The notes beneath the pieces were generated by a model. The model was given only the letters and a program-made list of their open reading frames with translations. It was not told the origin of the DNA and did no database searches. Shown piece after piece: positions 28,535 through 37,246 of a stretch of DNA of 64,000 bases. The first letter of the stretch is position 1, and every line of letters begins with the position of its first letter. Both the position numbers and the translations under genes were made by a program. The stretch comes from CAIVVT01 sp963838205 (lineage in GTDB: Bacteria > Acidobacteriota > Terriglobia > Bryobacterales > Bryobacteraceae): positions 62,001 to 126,000 of the forward strand of contig CAWIQF010000012.1 in NCBI GenBank assembly GCA_963838205.1. The letters run 5' to 3'.

Positions 28535-29049
28535 GATTACGGGCGGCGGTGCTCACCATCAGCGACCGTTGCCTGGCCGGAACGCTGGCCGACGCGAGCG
28601 GCCCGGCGGTGGCCGCGCGGCTGGCCGAACACGGGTACGAGGTGGTGCGGCGCGAGGTGCTGGGGGACGAGCGGGCGGCGATCGAAGCGCGGCTGCGGGA
28701 ATTGGCCGAAGAGGGCGGCTGCGACGTGATCTTCACGACTGGTGGAACGGGCGTGGCGGCGCGCGACGTGACGCCCGAGGCGACGCGGGCGGTGGTGGAG
28801 CGCGAGCTCCCGGGCCTGGGCGAACTGATGCGCTCCGAGGGGCTGAAGAAGACGCGGCGGGCGGCACTTTCGCGGGCCACGGCGGGCACGCTGGGGCGCA
28901 CGCTGATCGTCAATCTGCCGGGGTCGCCCAAGGGCGCGCTGGAGTCGCTGGATGCTATCGTGGAGTTGGCGCCGCACGTCGTGGAATTGCTGCAGGGCCG
29001 CACGGCGCACGGACCGGACGAAGAGCGCGCGGCGCAGCAACCGGAGTGA
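28531..29049 (+). CDS. mogA: MogA/MoaB-family molybdopterin adenylyltransferase
   Basis: 172 residues starting at the GTG at 28531, which overlaps the moaC stop by 4 bases (GTGA). MogA/MoaB adenylylates molybdopterin before MoeA inserts molybdate. The family signature is clear: AAVLTISDRCLAGTLADASG, CDVIFTTGGTGVAARDVTPE and LIVNLPGSPKGALESLDAI. Whether it is called MogA or MoaB is a naming question; the genomic order moeA-moaC-mogA supports a Moco role. Confidence 0.92.
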   Translation: MRLRAAVLTISDRCLAGTLADASGPAVAARLAEHGYEVVRREVLGDERAAIEARLRELAEEGGCDVIFTTGGTGVAARDVTPEATRAVVERELPGLGELMRSEGLKKTRRAALSRATAGTLGRTLIVNLPGSPKGALESLDAIVELAPHVVELLQGRTAHGPDEERAAQQPE

Positions 29050-29088
29050 GGCGCGCGGCATCCTACAGACTGGGAATCGTGAGGCGGA

Positions 29089-30306
29089 ATGGGATACAAA
29101 CTGAAACCCGGTAACGTCATTGCCCTGACCGCCTGCACGCTGCTGCTGGCGGCCGCTGCCGCGGCGCTGCAGCCGCAGCAACCGGCCCTGGACCAGCCGC
29201 AACCTCCGAAAAAAATCCTGCCCGGGATGCTGGATCCCGACAAGGCCAATCCGCCGGCGACGACGCCGGTGTTGCCAGCCGCGCCGGCGCCGCTGGTGAA
29301 GCCGCCGACCGACGAAGGCCCGCTGATCCGCAGCACGCTGCACGTGGTGCTGGTGCCGACGACGGTGATGGACAAGAAGGGCCACACGATCAACGGTCTG
29401 CGGGCCAACGATTTCGAGTTGTTCGATAACGACAAGCCGCAGAAGATCGACCGCGACATCGTGTTTCTGCCGATGTCGATGGTGATCTGCATCCAGCGCA
29501 GCGCCAACGTCGAAGCGGTGCTGCCGAAGATCCGTAGAATCGGCACCGCGATGCACGACCTGCTGATCGGCGAGGGCGGCGAGGCGGCGGTGGTGAGCTT
29601 CGACCATCGCATCGAAACGGTGCAGGATTTCACCGGCGACGCGGACAAGATCAACAAGGCGGTGGAGAAGATCAAGCTGGGCGGGCAGAACAGCCGGATG
29701 ATCGACGCGGTGCAGGAGGCCGTGCACATGCTGCGGTACAAGAAGGACCGCCGCAAGGTGATTCTGCTGATTTCGGAGACGCTGGACCGGTCGAGCGAAG
29801 CCCATGTGCGCGAGGTGGCGATGGACCTGGAGCTGAACAACATCGACGTCTACACGCTGAACATCAGTCGCATCGTGACGTCGCTGTCGGCATCGCCGGA
29901 GCTGCCGCGGCCGGATCCGTTCCCGCCGGGCGCGCGGCCCCATCCGGCGGGCACATCGATGGACCCGACCACGATCGCGCAACTGGACGGCGCGCCGGGC
30001 GACAGCGCGGACTTCGTTCCGGTGCTCGAGGAGATGTACCGCGGGGTGAAGGCGATTTTCATCCGCAACCCGGCGCGCGTGTTCACCAAGCTGACGGGCG
30101 GGCAGGAGTTCAACTTCGTGACGCAGACCGACCTGGAGACGGCGATTGGGGAGATCGGCCGGGTGATCCGCAGCCAGTACATTCTGAGCTACTCGCCGAA
30201 CAACAAGCTGGAGGGCGGGTACCACCGGATCCGGGTGGACGTGGCGCACGAGGGCTACAAGGTGCGCACGCGGCCGGGATACTGGATGGCGGGGGTGCCG
30301 GACTAG
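29089..30306 (+). CDS. VWFA-related Acidobacterial-domain protein
   Basis: 405 residues. A signal peptide-like start (ALTACTLLLAAAAAA) is followed by a Pro-rich linker, then LHVVLVPTTVMDKKGHTING and LRANDFELFDNDKPQKIDRD, the N-terminal beta domain typical of TIGR03436-type proteins, and a von Willebrand A-like fold in which the DxSxS metal site is degenerate (VICIQRSANVEA). The family is nearly restricted to acidobacteria, which supports the taxonomic guess. It is probably periplasmic or secreted; its partners are unknown. It follows mogA by 39 bases and may be read through from the Moco genes. Confidence 0.85.
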   Translation: MGYKLKPGNVIALTACTLLLAAAAAALQPQQPALDQPQPPKKILPGMLDPDKANPPATTPVLPAAPAPLVKPPTDEGPLIRSTLHVVLVPTTVMDKKGHTINGLRANDFELFDNDKPQKIDRDIVFLPMSMVICIQRSANVEAVLPKIRRIGTAMHDLLIGEGGEAAVVSFDHRIETVQDFTGDADKINKAVEKIKLGGQNSRMIDAVQEAVHMLRYKKDRRKVILLISETLDRSSEAHVREVAMDLELNNIDVYTLNISRIVTSLSASPELPRPDPFPPGARPHPAGTSMDPTTIAQLDGAPGDSADFVPVLEEMYRGVKAIFIRNPARVFTKLTGGQEFNFVTQTDLETAIGEIGRVIRSQYILSYSPNNKLEGGYHRIRVDVAHEGYKVRTRPGYWMAGVPD

Positions 30307-30450
30307 CGCGGGTTTCTCACGCGGGGAGACGGGCGTCCTCGATCGGGGCGAAACAGGCTCTCCCCGTTACCCATTTCGGCTTTGAAATAGGGATTTGCGA
30401 TGGCCAGCCGAGCCGGTCTGGAGTAGCAGGGATGGCGGCCTTTTGACAGC

Positions 30451-30666
30451 TCACGCCGGACGGCGAACAGGTTGCTTGACTGCGTACTCCACCGACATCG
30501 GGTTCGCCATCCGCTTGGACGCGTCGAGGATCTCGAGCGCGACCACATTGCCACTTACACCGTAGTCCAGGACCAGACCGGGCTTCTCTTCGTCGCTCTC
30601 GGCGATCTTCTCGTCGCTGAGCAGCACGCTGAGGACGTCGACTTCCGGGTCGTATACGACTTTCAT
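30451..30666 (-). CDS. DUF2283-family small protein
   Basis: 71 residues; the ATG at 30666 is chosen because GGAGG lies just upstream and MKVVYDPEVDVLSVLL is the family start. Core seen: YDPEVDVLSV, GLVLDYGVSGNVVALEILDA. DUF2283 proteins are small and often encoded beside a DUF4258 gene, as here, with an ATGA overlap (30663-30666). The pair has been suggested to act as toxin-antitoxin, but that is an inference from genome context. Confidence 0.85.
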   Translation of the reverse strand: MKVVYDPEVDVLSVLLSDEKIAESDEEKPGLVLDYGVSGNVVALEILDASKRMANPMSVEYAVKQPVRRPA

Positions 30667-30926
30667 TCGGCCCTCCAGTATTTCTCGATCTTGCTGGTCC
30701 GATACGCCGTGATCACCGTCGGCGGCTCTTCCCCGGTCGCGACGACTCTCAACAAGTACAGTTTCCCATCTTCGAACCACATTCGCGACTGGTAAATCCA
30801 TCGCCCGGCGTGGGATTCGTCCGGCACCCTCTGCTCCGGGCCGTCAAGAACTGCCTCCACCATCTCCTTCGAGATGCCGCGCCGCTGCAGTTCCCACTCG
30901 GCATGACTCGATAGTTGGAACTTCAT
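30663..30926 (-). CDS. DUF4258-family small protein, possible toxin of a two-gene module
   Basis: 87 residues from the ATG at 30926; it begins FQLSSHAEWELQRRGISKEM and contains WIYQSRMWFEDGKLYLLRVV and TVITAYRTSKIEKYW, matching DUF4258 (a RelE/BrnT-like small fold). It is upstream of and overlaps the DUF2283 gene by 4 bases, so the two are translated together. A toxin role is a guess from this arrangement. No start-proximal ribosome-binding site stands out. Confidence 0.8.
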   Translation of the reverse strand: MKFQLSSHAEWELQRRGISKEMVEAVLDGPEQRVPDESHAGRWIYQSRMWFEDGKLYLLRVVATGEEPPTVITAYRTSKIEKYWRAE

Positions 30927-31160
30927 CTTCGTCGTTCGGACTCGCAGCGCCCGGCGACCCCACGAGGGGCGCTTGTTCCTCCGGGACCGGATCTCATTCC
31001 TACTATAGGCTTCGACTTCCGCACGCGAGAGCCTCGGGCTGCAGTCCATCTGTTGCGATTCAGGCCAGAAATGGAACTCCGAGGGGCGCGCTTGCATCAC
31101 GCTATCCGCCAGGCATAGAGTGGGCAGCGTCCGAGCGATTGGCCGGAGGTGAATCCAAGC

Positions 31161-32393
31161 ATGACGACGAACCAGACCCGCCGGGTTTTTCTGGGCGCTT
31201 CCCTGCCCCTGTCGGTGAGCGCGCTATCGGCGGCGCGCGTGAGTGGCGCCAACGACCGCATCCGCATTGGCGTGGTGGGCACGGGCGGGCGCGGGCAGTA
31301 CCTGATGGGGTCGCTCTTGAAGCTGGCGCCGGACCAGGTGGCGTTCCCGGCGGTGTGCGACATCTACGACGTGCGCCGGGCGCAGGCCGCAAAGCTGGCG
31401 GGCGGAGGCGCGGAACAATACGTCGACTACCGCCAACTGGTGGAGCGCAAGGATCTGGACGCGGTGATCGTGGCCACGCCCGACCACTGGCACGCGACGG
31501 TGGCGGTCGCGGCGATGCAGGCGGGCAAGGACGTGTACGTCGAGAAGCCGATGGTGCACCAGCCCGAGGAGGGCCAGGCGCTGGTGGCGGCGGCGCGCGC
31601 CAACAAGCGGATTGTCGAAGTGGGGATGCAGGGGCGCGGGCTGCCGCAATTCGTCGAAGCCAAACAGCGCTACATCGACACCGGCATCATGGGCAAGGCG
31701 GGATTCGCGCGGACGTGGTACCTATCCAACGCGGGCTACGTGCAAACAGCGCCGGCGGGCTTCGAGAGGAAACCGGACGGGCTGGACTGGGAACGCTGGA
31801 CCGGGCCGGGGCCGAAAGTGCCGTGGGACCCGGGGATCTACTTCAGCCCGTACAAATGGCTGTACTACGACGGCGGAATGATCATGGGTATCGGGATCCA
31901 CGTGATGGATTCGGCGCACCACTGGCTGGGCGTGCGGCACGCGGTGGCGGCGAGCGCGGGCGGCGGCACGTATTTCTACAAAGACGGGCGCGACACTCCG
32001 GACGTAGTGAGCTGCGTGTTCGACTACGCGGAGCAGGCGACGGTGACGTTCACGGCGGAGTGCCTGACGGCGCCGGGCGTGCGGACGTCGGCGGGCGTGG
32101 AACTGCGCGGCACGGGCGGCGTGCTGTGGGGCGAGCGCTACGTGGTGGACACGGGCTACACCTACACGCCGAACACGAAATACAGCAAGGCGGAAGCGGC
32201 GCGGGCGGGCGGCACGGGGGCCGCGGCGGACGTGATTCTCATGGACTGGCTGGCGCGCATGCGCGACCGCCAGCGGACGATGGCGAGCGAGGTGGAAGGG
32301 TACTACTCGGCGATCACGTGTCACCTGGCGGCGCTGGCCTACGCGCGCAAGGCGCGGGTGGAGTGGGACAAGACGTGGGACCTGCCGGCGTAA
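31161..32393 (+). CDS. Gfo/Idh/MocA-family oxidoreductase with Tat signal
   Basis: 410 residues from the ATG at 31161 (GGAGG 12 bases upstream; the GTG at 31149 would be too close). TRRVFLGASLPLSVSALSAA is a twin-arginine export signal. The Rossmann motif is GVVGTGGRGQYLMG, followed by VIVATPDHWHATVAV and the family lysine in YVEKPMVHQPEEG. The enzyme probably oxidises or reduces a sugar or inositol derivative with bound NAD(P) and is folded before export. Exported members are common in Bryobacterales-type acidobacteria and planctomycetes. The substrate is unknown. Confidence 0.9.
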   Translation: MTTNQTRRVFLGASLPLSVSALSAARVSGANDRIRIGVVGTGGRGQYLMGSLLKLAPDQVAFPAVCDIYDVRRAQAAKLAGGGAEQYVDYRQLVERKDLDAVIVATPDHWHATVAVAAMQAGKDVYVEKPMVHQPEEGQALVAAARANKRIVEVGMQGRGLPQFVEAKQRYIDTGIMGKAGFARTWYLSNAGYVQTAPAGFERKPDGLDWERWTGPGPKVPWDPGIYFSPYKWLYYDGGMIMGIGIHVMDSAHHWLGVRHAVAASAGGGTYFYKDGRDTPDVVSCVFDYAEQATVTFTAECLTAPGVRTSAGVELRGTGGVLWGERYVVDTGYTYTPNTKYSKAEAARAGGTGAAADVILMDWLARMRDRQRTMASEVEGYYSAITCHLAALAYARKARVEWDKTWDLPA

Positions 32394-32430
32394 GGACGGG
32401 CGGCTAAGCAGCGATTGGAGAGCAGCGTGG

Positions 32431-32568
32431 CGACCGCTCCCTAACGGTCGCGGCTCAGTCACGGAGTCGCTGCTCAGTAACAACACGACCGCTCCTTTCA
32501 GTCGCGGCTCCGTCAGACGGTCGCGGCTCAGTCACGTTGCCGCAGCGCAGTCACGTTGCCGCGGCTCG
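32431..32568. repeat. Intergenic cluster of GTCGCGGCTC-type repeats
   Basis: Several inverted and direct copies of ACCGCTCC(CT)...GTCGCGGCTC(A/C)GTCA are packed between the oxidoreductase gene and the next one. The same unit, usually seen as GAGCCGCGACTGCAAGGAGC, occurs at 46508-46655 and 50141-50337. It can form stem-loops by pairing ACCGCTCC with GGAGCGGT copies. Confidence 0.8.
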
Positions 32569-32617
32569 GCAATATTGTCTCCGCAAAGCCTCCTAAAATG
32601 GAGTGGGGGACGAAGCG

Positions 32618-33313
32618 ATGATTGGCATCACGTGGCTGGGCCATGCGGCGTTTGATCTAAAACTGGAAAACGGCGAGCGGGTGCTGATCGATCCGTGGAT
32701 CGACGGCAATCCGAAGTACCCGCCGGGTTACAAGATCGAGCGCGTGGACACGATTCTGATCACGCACGGCCACAGCGATCACATCGGCGACACGGTGCGG
32801 CTGGCGCGGAACTTCAAACCGAAGGTCGTTTCCAACTTCGAGATCAGCGCGTGGCTGGCGCGGAAGGGCGTCCAGAATACGGCCGGCATGAACAAGGGCG
32901 GCACGTACGCGGTGGGCTCGCTCAAGGTGACGATGCTGCACGCGCAGCATTCGAGCGGCATCCAGGACAACGATGAACTGGTTTACGGTGGCGAGGCGGC
33001 AAGCTTCCTGCTGCAGTTCGCCGACGGGCGCAGGGCGTTTTTCGCGGGAGACACGTGCGTGTTCTCCGACATGGCGCTGTACAAGGAGCTGTACGCGCCG
33101 GAACTGGCGGTGCTGCCGATCGGCGACTATTACACGATGGATCCGAAGCAGGCGGCGATGGCGGCGCGGCTGCTGGGCGTGAAGAAGGTGATTCCGATTC
33201 ACTTCGGATCGTTCCCGATCCTCAGCGGCACGCCGCGGGAGCTGGCGGCACTGGTGCATAGCCAGGGCATCGAAGTGTGGGAGCTGACGCCGGGCCAGAC
33301 GGTGCAATGGTAG
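32618..33313 (+). CDS. UPF0173-type metal-dependent hydrolase
   Basis: 231 residues from the ATG at 32618 (GGGGGA upstream). A metallo-beta-lactamase fold: HxHxDH motif in LITHGHSDHIGDT, the second metal-ligand AGDTCVFSD and the last His in VIPIHFGSFP. The UPF0173/UlaG-like group hydrolyses small ester or phosphodiester-like substrates, but its natural role is not defined. No signal peptide, so cytoplasmic. Convergent with the glycosyltransferase gene. Confidence 0.9.
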   Translation: MIGITWLGHAAFDLKLENGERVLIDPWIDGNPKYPPGYKIERVDTILITHGHSDHIGDTVRLARNFKPKVVSNFEISAWLARKGVQNTAGMNKGGTYAVGSLKVTMLHAQHSSGIQDNDELVYGGEAASFLLQFADGRRAFFAGDTCVFSDMALYKELYAPELAVLPIGDYYTMDPKQAAMAARLLGVKKVIPIHFGSFPILSGTPRELAALVHSQGIEVWELTPGQTVQW

Positions 33314-33314
33314 A

Positions 33315-33330
33315 GCCGCGACGTCGCGGC
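33315..33330. terminator. Perfect 16-bp palindrome between convergent genes
   Basis: GCCGCGACGTCGCGGC starts two bases after the hydrolase stop and sits between convergent genes. It may act as a bidirectional stem-loop, but it lacks a T run on either strand, so it may equally be a stray piece of the GCCGCGAC repeat family. Confidence 0.3.
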
Positions 33331-33385
33331 AGGCCGGTGTTCTGAAAGACAGCAAGCCGGGCGCGGGGGTCCGCCACAGCCGGGC

Positions 33386-34666
33386 TCAGACGCGCCGGCG
33401 CTTCCAGGGGATGGTCAAGCCGAAGAAGTGCCGCAACAGGCCCAGTTTGGCTCCGGCCAGAACCCCATAGACGGCCCACGGCGCGAGCAGGAGCAGCGGT
33501 GTAGCGCCGTACCAGGGCAGCCAGGCCAGCACGACCGCGGCGTAGAGCAGGACTGCGCTCCAGTAGTAGCCGAAGTAGAGCAAAGCGATGAGAACGGGCA
33601 GCCAGGTGGCCTGGATGGACCAGCCCAGGGCCAGCCGCAGCCGGACGCCGGGCGTGACGGCCAGGAAACGGCAGCCGAACCTCTGCAGACCGCTCCACAA
33701 ACCGGCCAGGGAATCAGAGCGGCGCGCACTGGCCAGCGATTCCGAGCGCAGGGTGCGGCAGGAGAGCCGGTGCATGCGGAGCAATCCGGCGAGGGCCAGG
33801 TCCGGGCTGACCGAGCCGCAGACCCGGCGGTGGCCGCCAATGAAATCATAGCCGCTGCGCAGGAACAGCAGGCATTGATCGTTCTGCAGCGACTGGCAGG
33901 AGCGCGCGGAGTTGATCGCCGCCGCGCTCACACCAGTGAAATACAGGCCGGAGGCGCAGGGCAGCAGAAGGCGCGCGAGCACGGTCCCGCCAATCTGTTT
34001 CGGAAAAACGGAGACGGCCTGCAGGGAGTTAGCCTGCGCGTATTCGAGAAGCGAGGGGAGGAAACGCGCGTCGTAGACGGTATCGGCATCGGCGAACAGG
34101 ATCCATTTCGACTGCGTGCCCAGCGCACCGCTCCAACAGGCGTTGTTCCGGCCCAGCCAGCCGGGCGCCAGCGGACCGGCCGGCAGGAGGCGCGCGCCGG
34201 CGGCAGCGGCCAGCTCCGCCGTGCGGTCGGCCGAGTCGTCGTCAACGACGCAGACCGGGGAATCGGGGAAATTGGCCACGGCCTGAGCGATGTTCGACGC
34301 CTCGTCGCGCGCCGGAATGATGACGACGTGGTCCTCGGAGGTCCGGTCCGCCAGCGGCAGCAGCTCCGGCAAGGCCCGGTACTGACGCCGCGACCACCAG
34401 CCCAGCAAGACGATCAGCAGCCCGCACAGGAGCGCGATCGGGATCAGAACTTCAGGGCCGATTCCGGCGGTCTCGTCAGGCACTTCGGGCAGCGTGTCCC
34501 AAAAGTCGAAAGGACCAGCCAGGTGCGCCAGCCAGAGGCCCGCACCCGGCAACGACAAAATCATAGAAGCCAGCATATTCCAGTTTGCAGGAACGAGAGA
34601 CAGATGGCGCGGCTTGTTTGTGCGCCAGGAATCGTCGTACGGCGGTTGGGATTGAGCGGTAGCCAT
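33386..34666 (-). CDS. Membrane glycosyltransferase family 2
   Basis: About 426 residues from the ATG at 34666. A hydrophobic segment (VLIPIALLCGLLIVLLGWW) precedes the GT-A fold. Motifs: VVIIPARDEASNIAQAV, VCVVDDDSADRTAELA, WILFADADTVYDARFL (DxD-like), and LGRNNACWSGA. Three or four transmembrane segments follow at the C-terminus (LPVLIALLYFGYYW onwards). The layout resembles carotenoid/hopanoid glycosyltransferases such as CruC or HpnB, with no lipid genes nearby to decide. Probably glycosylates a lipid at the inner membrane. Confidence 0.75.
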   Translation of the reverse strand: MATAQSQPPYDDSWRTNKPRHLSLVPANWNMLASMILSLPGAGLWLAHLAGPFDFWDTLPEVPDETAGIGPEVLIPIALLCGLLIVLLGWWSRRQYRALPELLPLADRTSEDHVVIIPARDEASNIAQAVANFPDSPVCVVDDDSADRTAELAAAAGARLLPAGPLAPGWLGRNNACWSGALGTQSKWILFADADTVYDARFLPSLLEYAQANSLQAVSVFPKQIGGTVLARLLLPCASGLYFTGVSAAAINSARSCQSLQNDQCLLFLRSGYDFIGGHRRVCGSVSPDLALAGLLRMHRLSCRTLRSESLASARRSDSLAGLWSGLQRFGCRFLAVTPGVRLRLALGWSIQATWLPVLIALLYFGYYWSAVLLYAAVVLAWLPWYGATPLLLLAPWAVYGVLAGAKLGLLRHFFGLTIPWKRRRV

Positions 34667-34983
34667 GGGCGAAGGTTGGCCCAGCGGCGGAGATGGCCCT
34701 CCCGGAAGGGCGTCAAATTTCACATTCTCAACACTTTAGAGTGTGGGGTTTCACCCACCCCTGGCAGCGGCGTGGGGGTCGGGCGGCATTTTTATGAAAA
34801 CCGCTTCATGCAGAAATGGACAAGTCATTGAAAACACATACTGTGGAATTATTCAATATAGAGTTTGCTGGTTTGGTTCGGAAGGTGCAGTGCAAGAAAC
34901 GCGATTTGTCTGTTGACACTCTGACGAAGACGGATCGGTGTGGGGTCCGGCATTGTTTTTGGGTTTTATAAGGAGTTGAGTTC
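34667..34983. promoter_or_regulatory. 5' region of the porin-cytochrome operon
   Basis: About 317 bases, more AT-rich than the surroundings, between the divergent glycosyltransferase gene and the cytochrome operon. It must hold the operon promoter. A TTGACA at 34913-34918 has no acceptable -10 at 17 bases. AAGGAG lies 7 bases before the ATG at 34984. No known FNR- or ArcA-type site was recognised. Confidence 0.45.
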
Positions 34984-37170
34984 ATGCGCATGAGTTCTCG
35001 CTCACGGATGTGGATTGGAATCGCGTTGGTGACGCTGCTGACGGGGGGAAGCGTGGCGCTTCTCAGCTCGCCCAACAAAGACCTCTTAGGCATACGCAGA
35101 CAGGATTCGTTGGGCAACCCGAGCGTTGGATACGCTCTCGATCCGGGCGTGGTCCTGCAAATCACCGGCTATCAAATAGCGGCCAGCAACGCGTTGACTG
35201 TGAACTACCAACTAACCGACCCGCAGGGCAACCCGCTGGACGTGAACGGGGTGCAGTCGGCGGGCGTGGTGTCGGTGCGCTTCATCCTGGCTTACCTGCC
35301 GGCCGGGCAACCGACGGCGCAGTACATACCGCTGACGTTGACCAAGAACAGTTCCGTGCCGGGCAATACGGTGACGCAACCGTTGACGGACACCGGCGGC
35401 AAGAACGTGCAAAACGCCGACGGCACGTACAGCTACACGTTTGGGACGCTGGTGCCGGCCACGGTGCCGACGGGTTCGACGTTGACCGTCGGCGCGACGG
35501 CCTCGCGCGATCTGACGGAGATGGACCAGGGGACGAGTTACGCCAACACGACCTTCAGTTTCGTGCCCGGAGGCGGCACGCCGGAGGTGCGCGAAGTGGT
35601 CACGAACGCGGATTGCAACAAATGCCACAGCCAGATCGCGTTCCACGGCGGCTCGCGGCGCTCGACGGCGTTGTGCATTCTGTGCCATGTGCCGGGCTAC
35701 GTGAACCCGCAGACGGGCAACTCGATCGATCTGAAGGTCATGGTGCACAAGATCCACATGGGCTCGAGCCTGCCCAGCGTAGTGGCGGGCGGGACCTATG
35801 AGATCTTCAACTCGCACGGGACATTCAACTACTCGCCGATCGTATTCCCGGCGAAGCCAAATACCTGCGTGGCCTGCCACGCCGGCGACGCTCAACAGGC
35901 GACGGCCTACTTGACGCGGCCGGCCATGGCGACCTGCGGGTCGTGCCACGACGACGTCAACTTCGCTACCGGCGCGAATCACCCGGGCGGGGTGCAGGTC
36001 GACGACACTAAGTGCACAACCTGCCACATTCCGCAGGGCGACACGGATTTCGACGCCTCGATCACCGGCGCGCACGTGAATGGGGATGAATCGACCCTGC
36101 TGCCGGGCATCGTGGGCAATATCGTCTCGGTGACCAACACCGCACCGGGACAGAGCCCAGTGGTGGCGTTCACGCTGGTGGACAAGACCGGCGCGACAAT
36201 TCCGATGTCGGCCTTCTCGCAATCCGGCTACCGGCTGGCCTTCGTGCTGGCGGGCCCGACCATCGATTACGTCGGTCTGCCGCCGCACGGCTACATCAGC
36301 GAGAACCCGGTTTCCAGCGCCACGTTGAACGGCGACACCTACACATACACGTTCACGGCGACGATTCCGGCCAGCGCCACCGGCACGTACAGTATCGGCA
36401 TGGAAGGCCGCCGCAACGACACGGTGCTGGCCGGAACTTCGGCGGCGAGAACGATTGAATACGGCATGCAGAATGTCGTGTCCAGCTTCTCGGTGGATGG
36501 CAGTCCGGTGGTTCCGCGACGGAGCATCGTCGCACGCGTCCAGTGCGATCAGTGCCACCACAACCTCCAGTTGCACGGGGAAAACCGGAACCAGATCGAG
36601 ATGTGCGTGCTGTGCCACAATCCGCTGGAAAACGATTCGGCTTACCGTCCGGCTTCGGCCAACCCGCCCGAGAGCGTGGACTTCGCGCTGATGATCCACC
36701 GCATCCACTCCGGGCCGTCCCAGACGCGGGACTTCACTATTTGGGGCTACGGCAACTCGCAGAACAACTTCAACAACGTGCTCTACCCCGGCGACCTGAC
36801 CAACTGCGCGCAGTGCCACCTGCCGGGCACGAACAATGTGCCGGCCAAGGCGGTCGCCAAGATCAACGACACGCGCGGCTATATCGACCCGGTCTACCCG
36901 ACCACGGGCGCCTGTCTGGGCTGCCACGCGTTAGTGAGTGACGCCTCGCACGCGCTGGCCAACACCACACCGTTGGGCGAGAGCTGCGCGATTTGCCATG
37001 GCCCGAGCGGGGCCTTCGCGGTGGGGACGGTCCACTCCTCTGCCGTGCGCGTTGGGTCCGGCCGGCCGCGAGAGATCATGGTGGTCGAGCCGCAGCCGCG
37101 TCAAATTATGCCCTCCGCCGTGGTTCCGAATACGAGCCACACCGGAGCGGCGAGCCGTGCCTTAGACTAG
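34984..37170 (+). CDS. OmcA/MtrC-family decaheme c-type cytochrome
   Basis: 728 residues with exactly ten CXXCH heme motifs, the first at about residue 211 (CNKCH) and the last near residue 668 (CAICH). The order is five, a beta-rich spacer, then five, as expected for the split-barrel/heme domain pattern of outer-surface OmcA/MtrC cytochromes. The N-terminus is a signal peptide (IGIALVTLLTGGSVALL) without the lipobox cysteine found in Shewanella homologues, so surface attachment may differ. In known systems it passes electrons from an MtrAB conduit to metals or other external acceptors. First gene of a four-gene same-strand set. Confidence 0.9.
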   Translation: MRMSSRSRMWIGIALVTLLTGGSVALLSSPNKDLLGIRRQDSLGNPSVGYALDPGVVLQITGYQIAASNALTVNYQLTDPQGNPLDVNGVQSAGVVSVRFILAYLPAGQPTAQYIPLTLTKNSSVPGNTVTQPLTDTGGKNVQNADGTYSYTFGTLVPATVPTGSTLTVGATASRDLTEMDQGTSYANTTFSFVPGGGTPEVREVVTNADCNKCHSQIAFHGGSRRSTALCILCHVPGYVNPQTGNSIDLKVMVHKIHMGSSLPSVVAGGTYEIFNSHGTFNYSPIVFPAKPNTCVACHAGDAQQATAYLTRPAMATCGSCHDDVNFATGANHPGGVQVDDTKCTTCHIPQGDTDFDASITGAHVNGDESTLLPGIVGNIVSVTNTAPGQSPVVAFTLVDKTGATIPMSAFSQSGYRLAFVLAGPTIDYVGLPPHGYISENPVSSATLNGDTYTYTFTATIPASATGTYSIGMEGRRNDTVLAGTSAARTIEYGMQNVVSSFSVDGSPVVPRRSIVARVQCDQCHHNLQLHGENRNQIEMCVLCHNPLENDSAYRPASANPPESVDFALMIHRIHSGPSQTRDFTIWGYGNSQNNFNNVLYPGDLTNCAQCHLPGTNNVPAKAVAKINDTRGYIDPVYPTTGACLGCHALVSDASHALANTTPLGESCAICHGPSGAFAVGTVHSSAVRVGSGRPREIMVVEPQPRQIMPSAVVPNTSHTGAASRALD

Positions 37171-37246
37171 AACATCATGGGGGCCAGGCGATGAGTGCAT
37201 GGGCCGCGCCTGGCCCACTTGTGTTCCTGAGCCCTGGGGAGCGTTC

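Noticed and set aside
34913..34941. TTGACA-based sigma-70 promoter for the cytochrome operon
   Set aside because: The hexamer 17 bases later is CGGTGT, too far from TATAAT.
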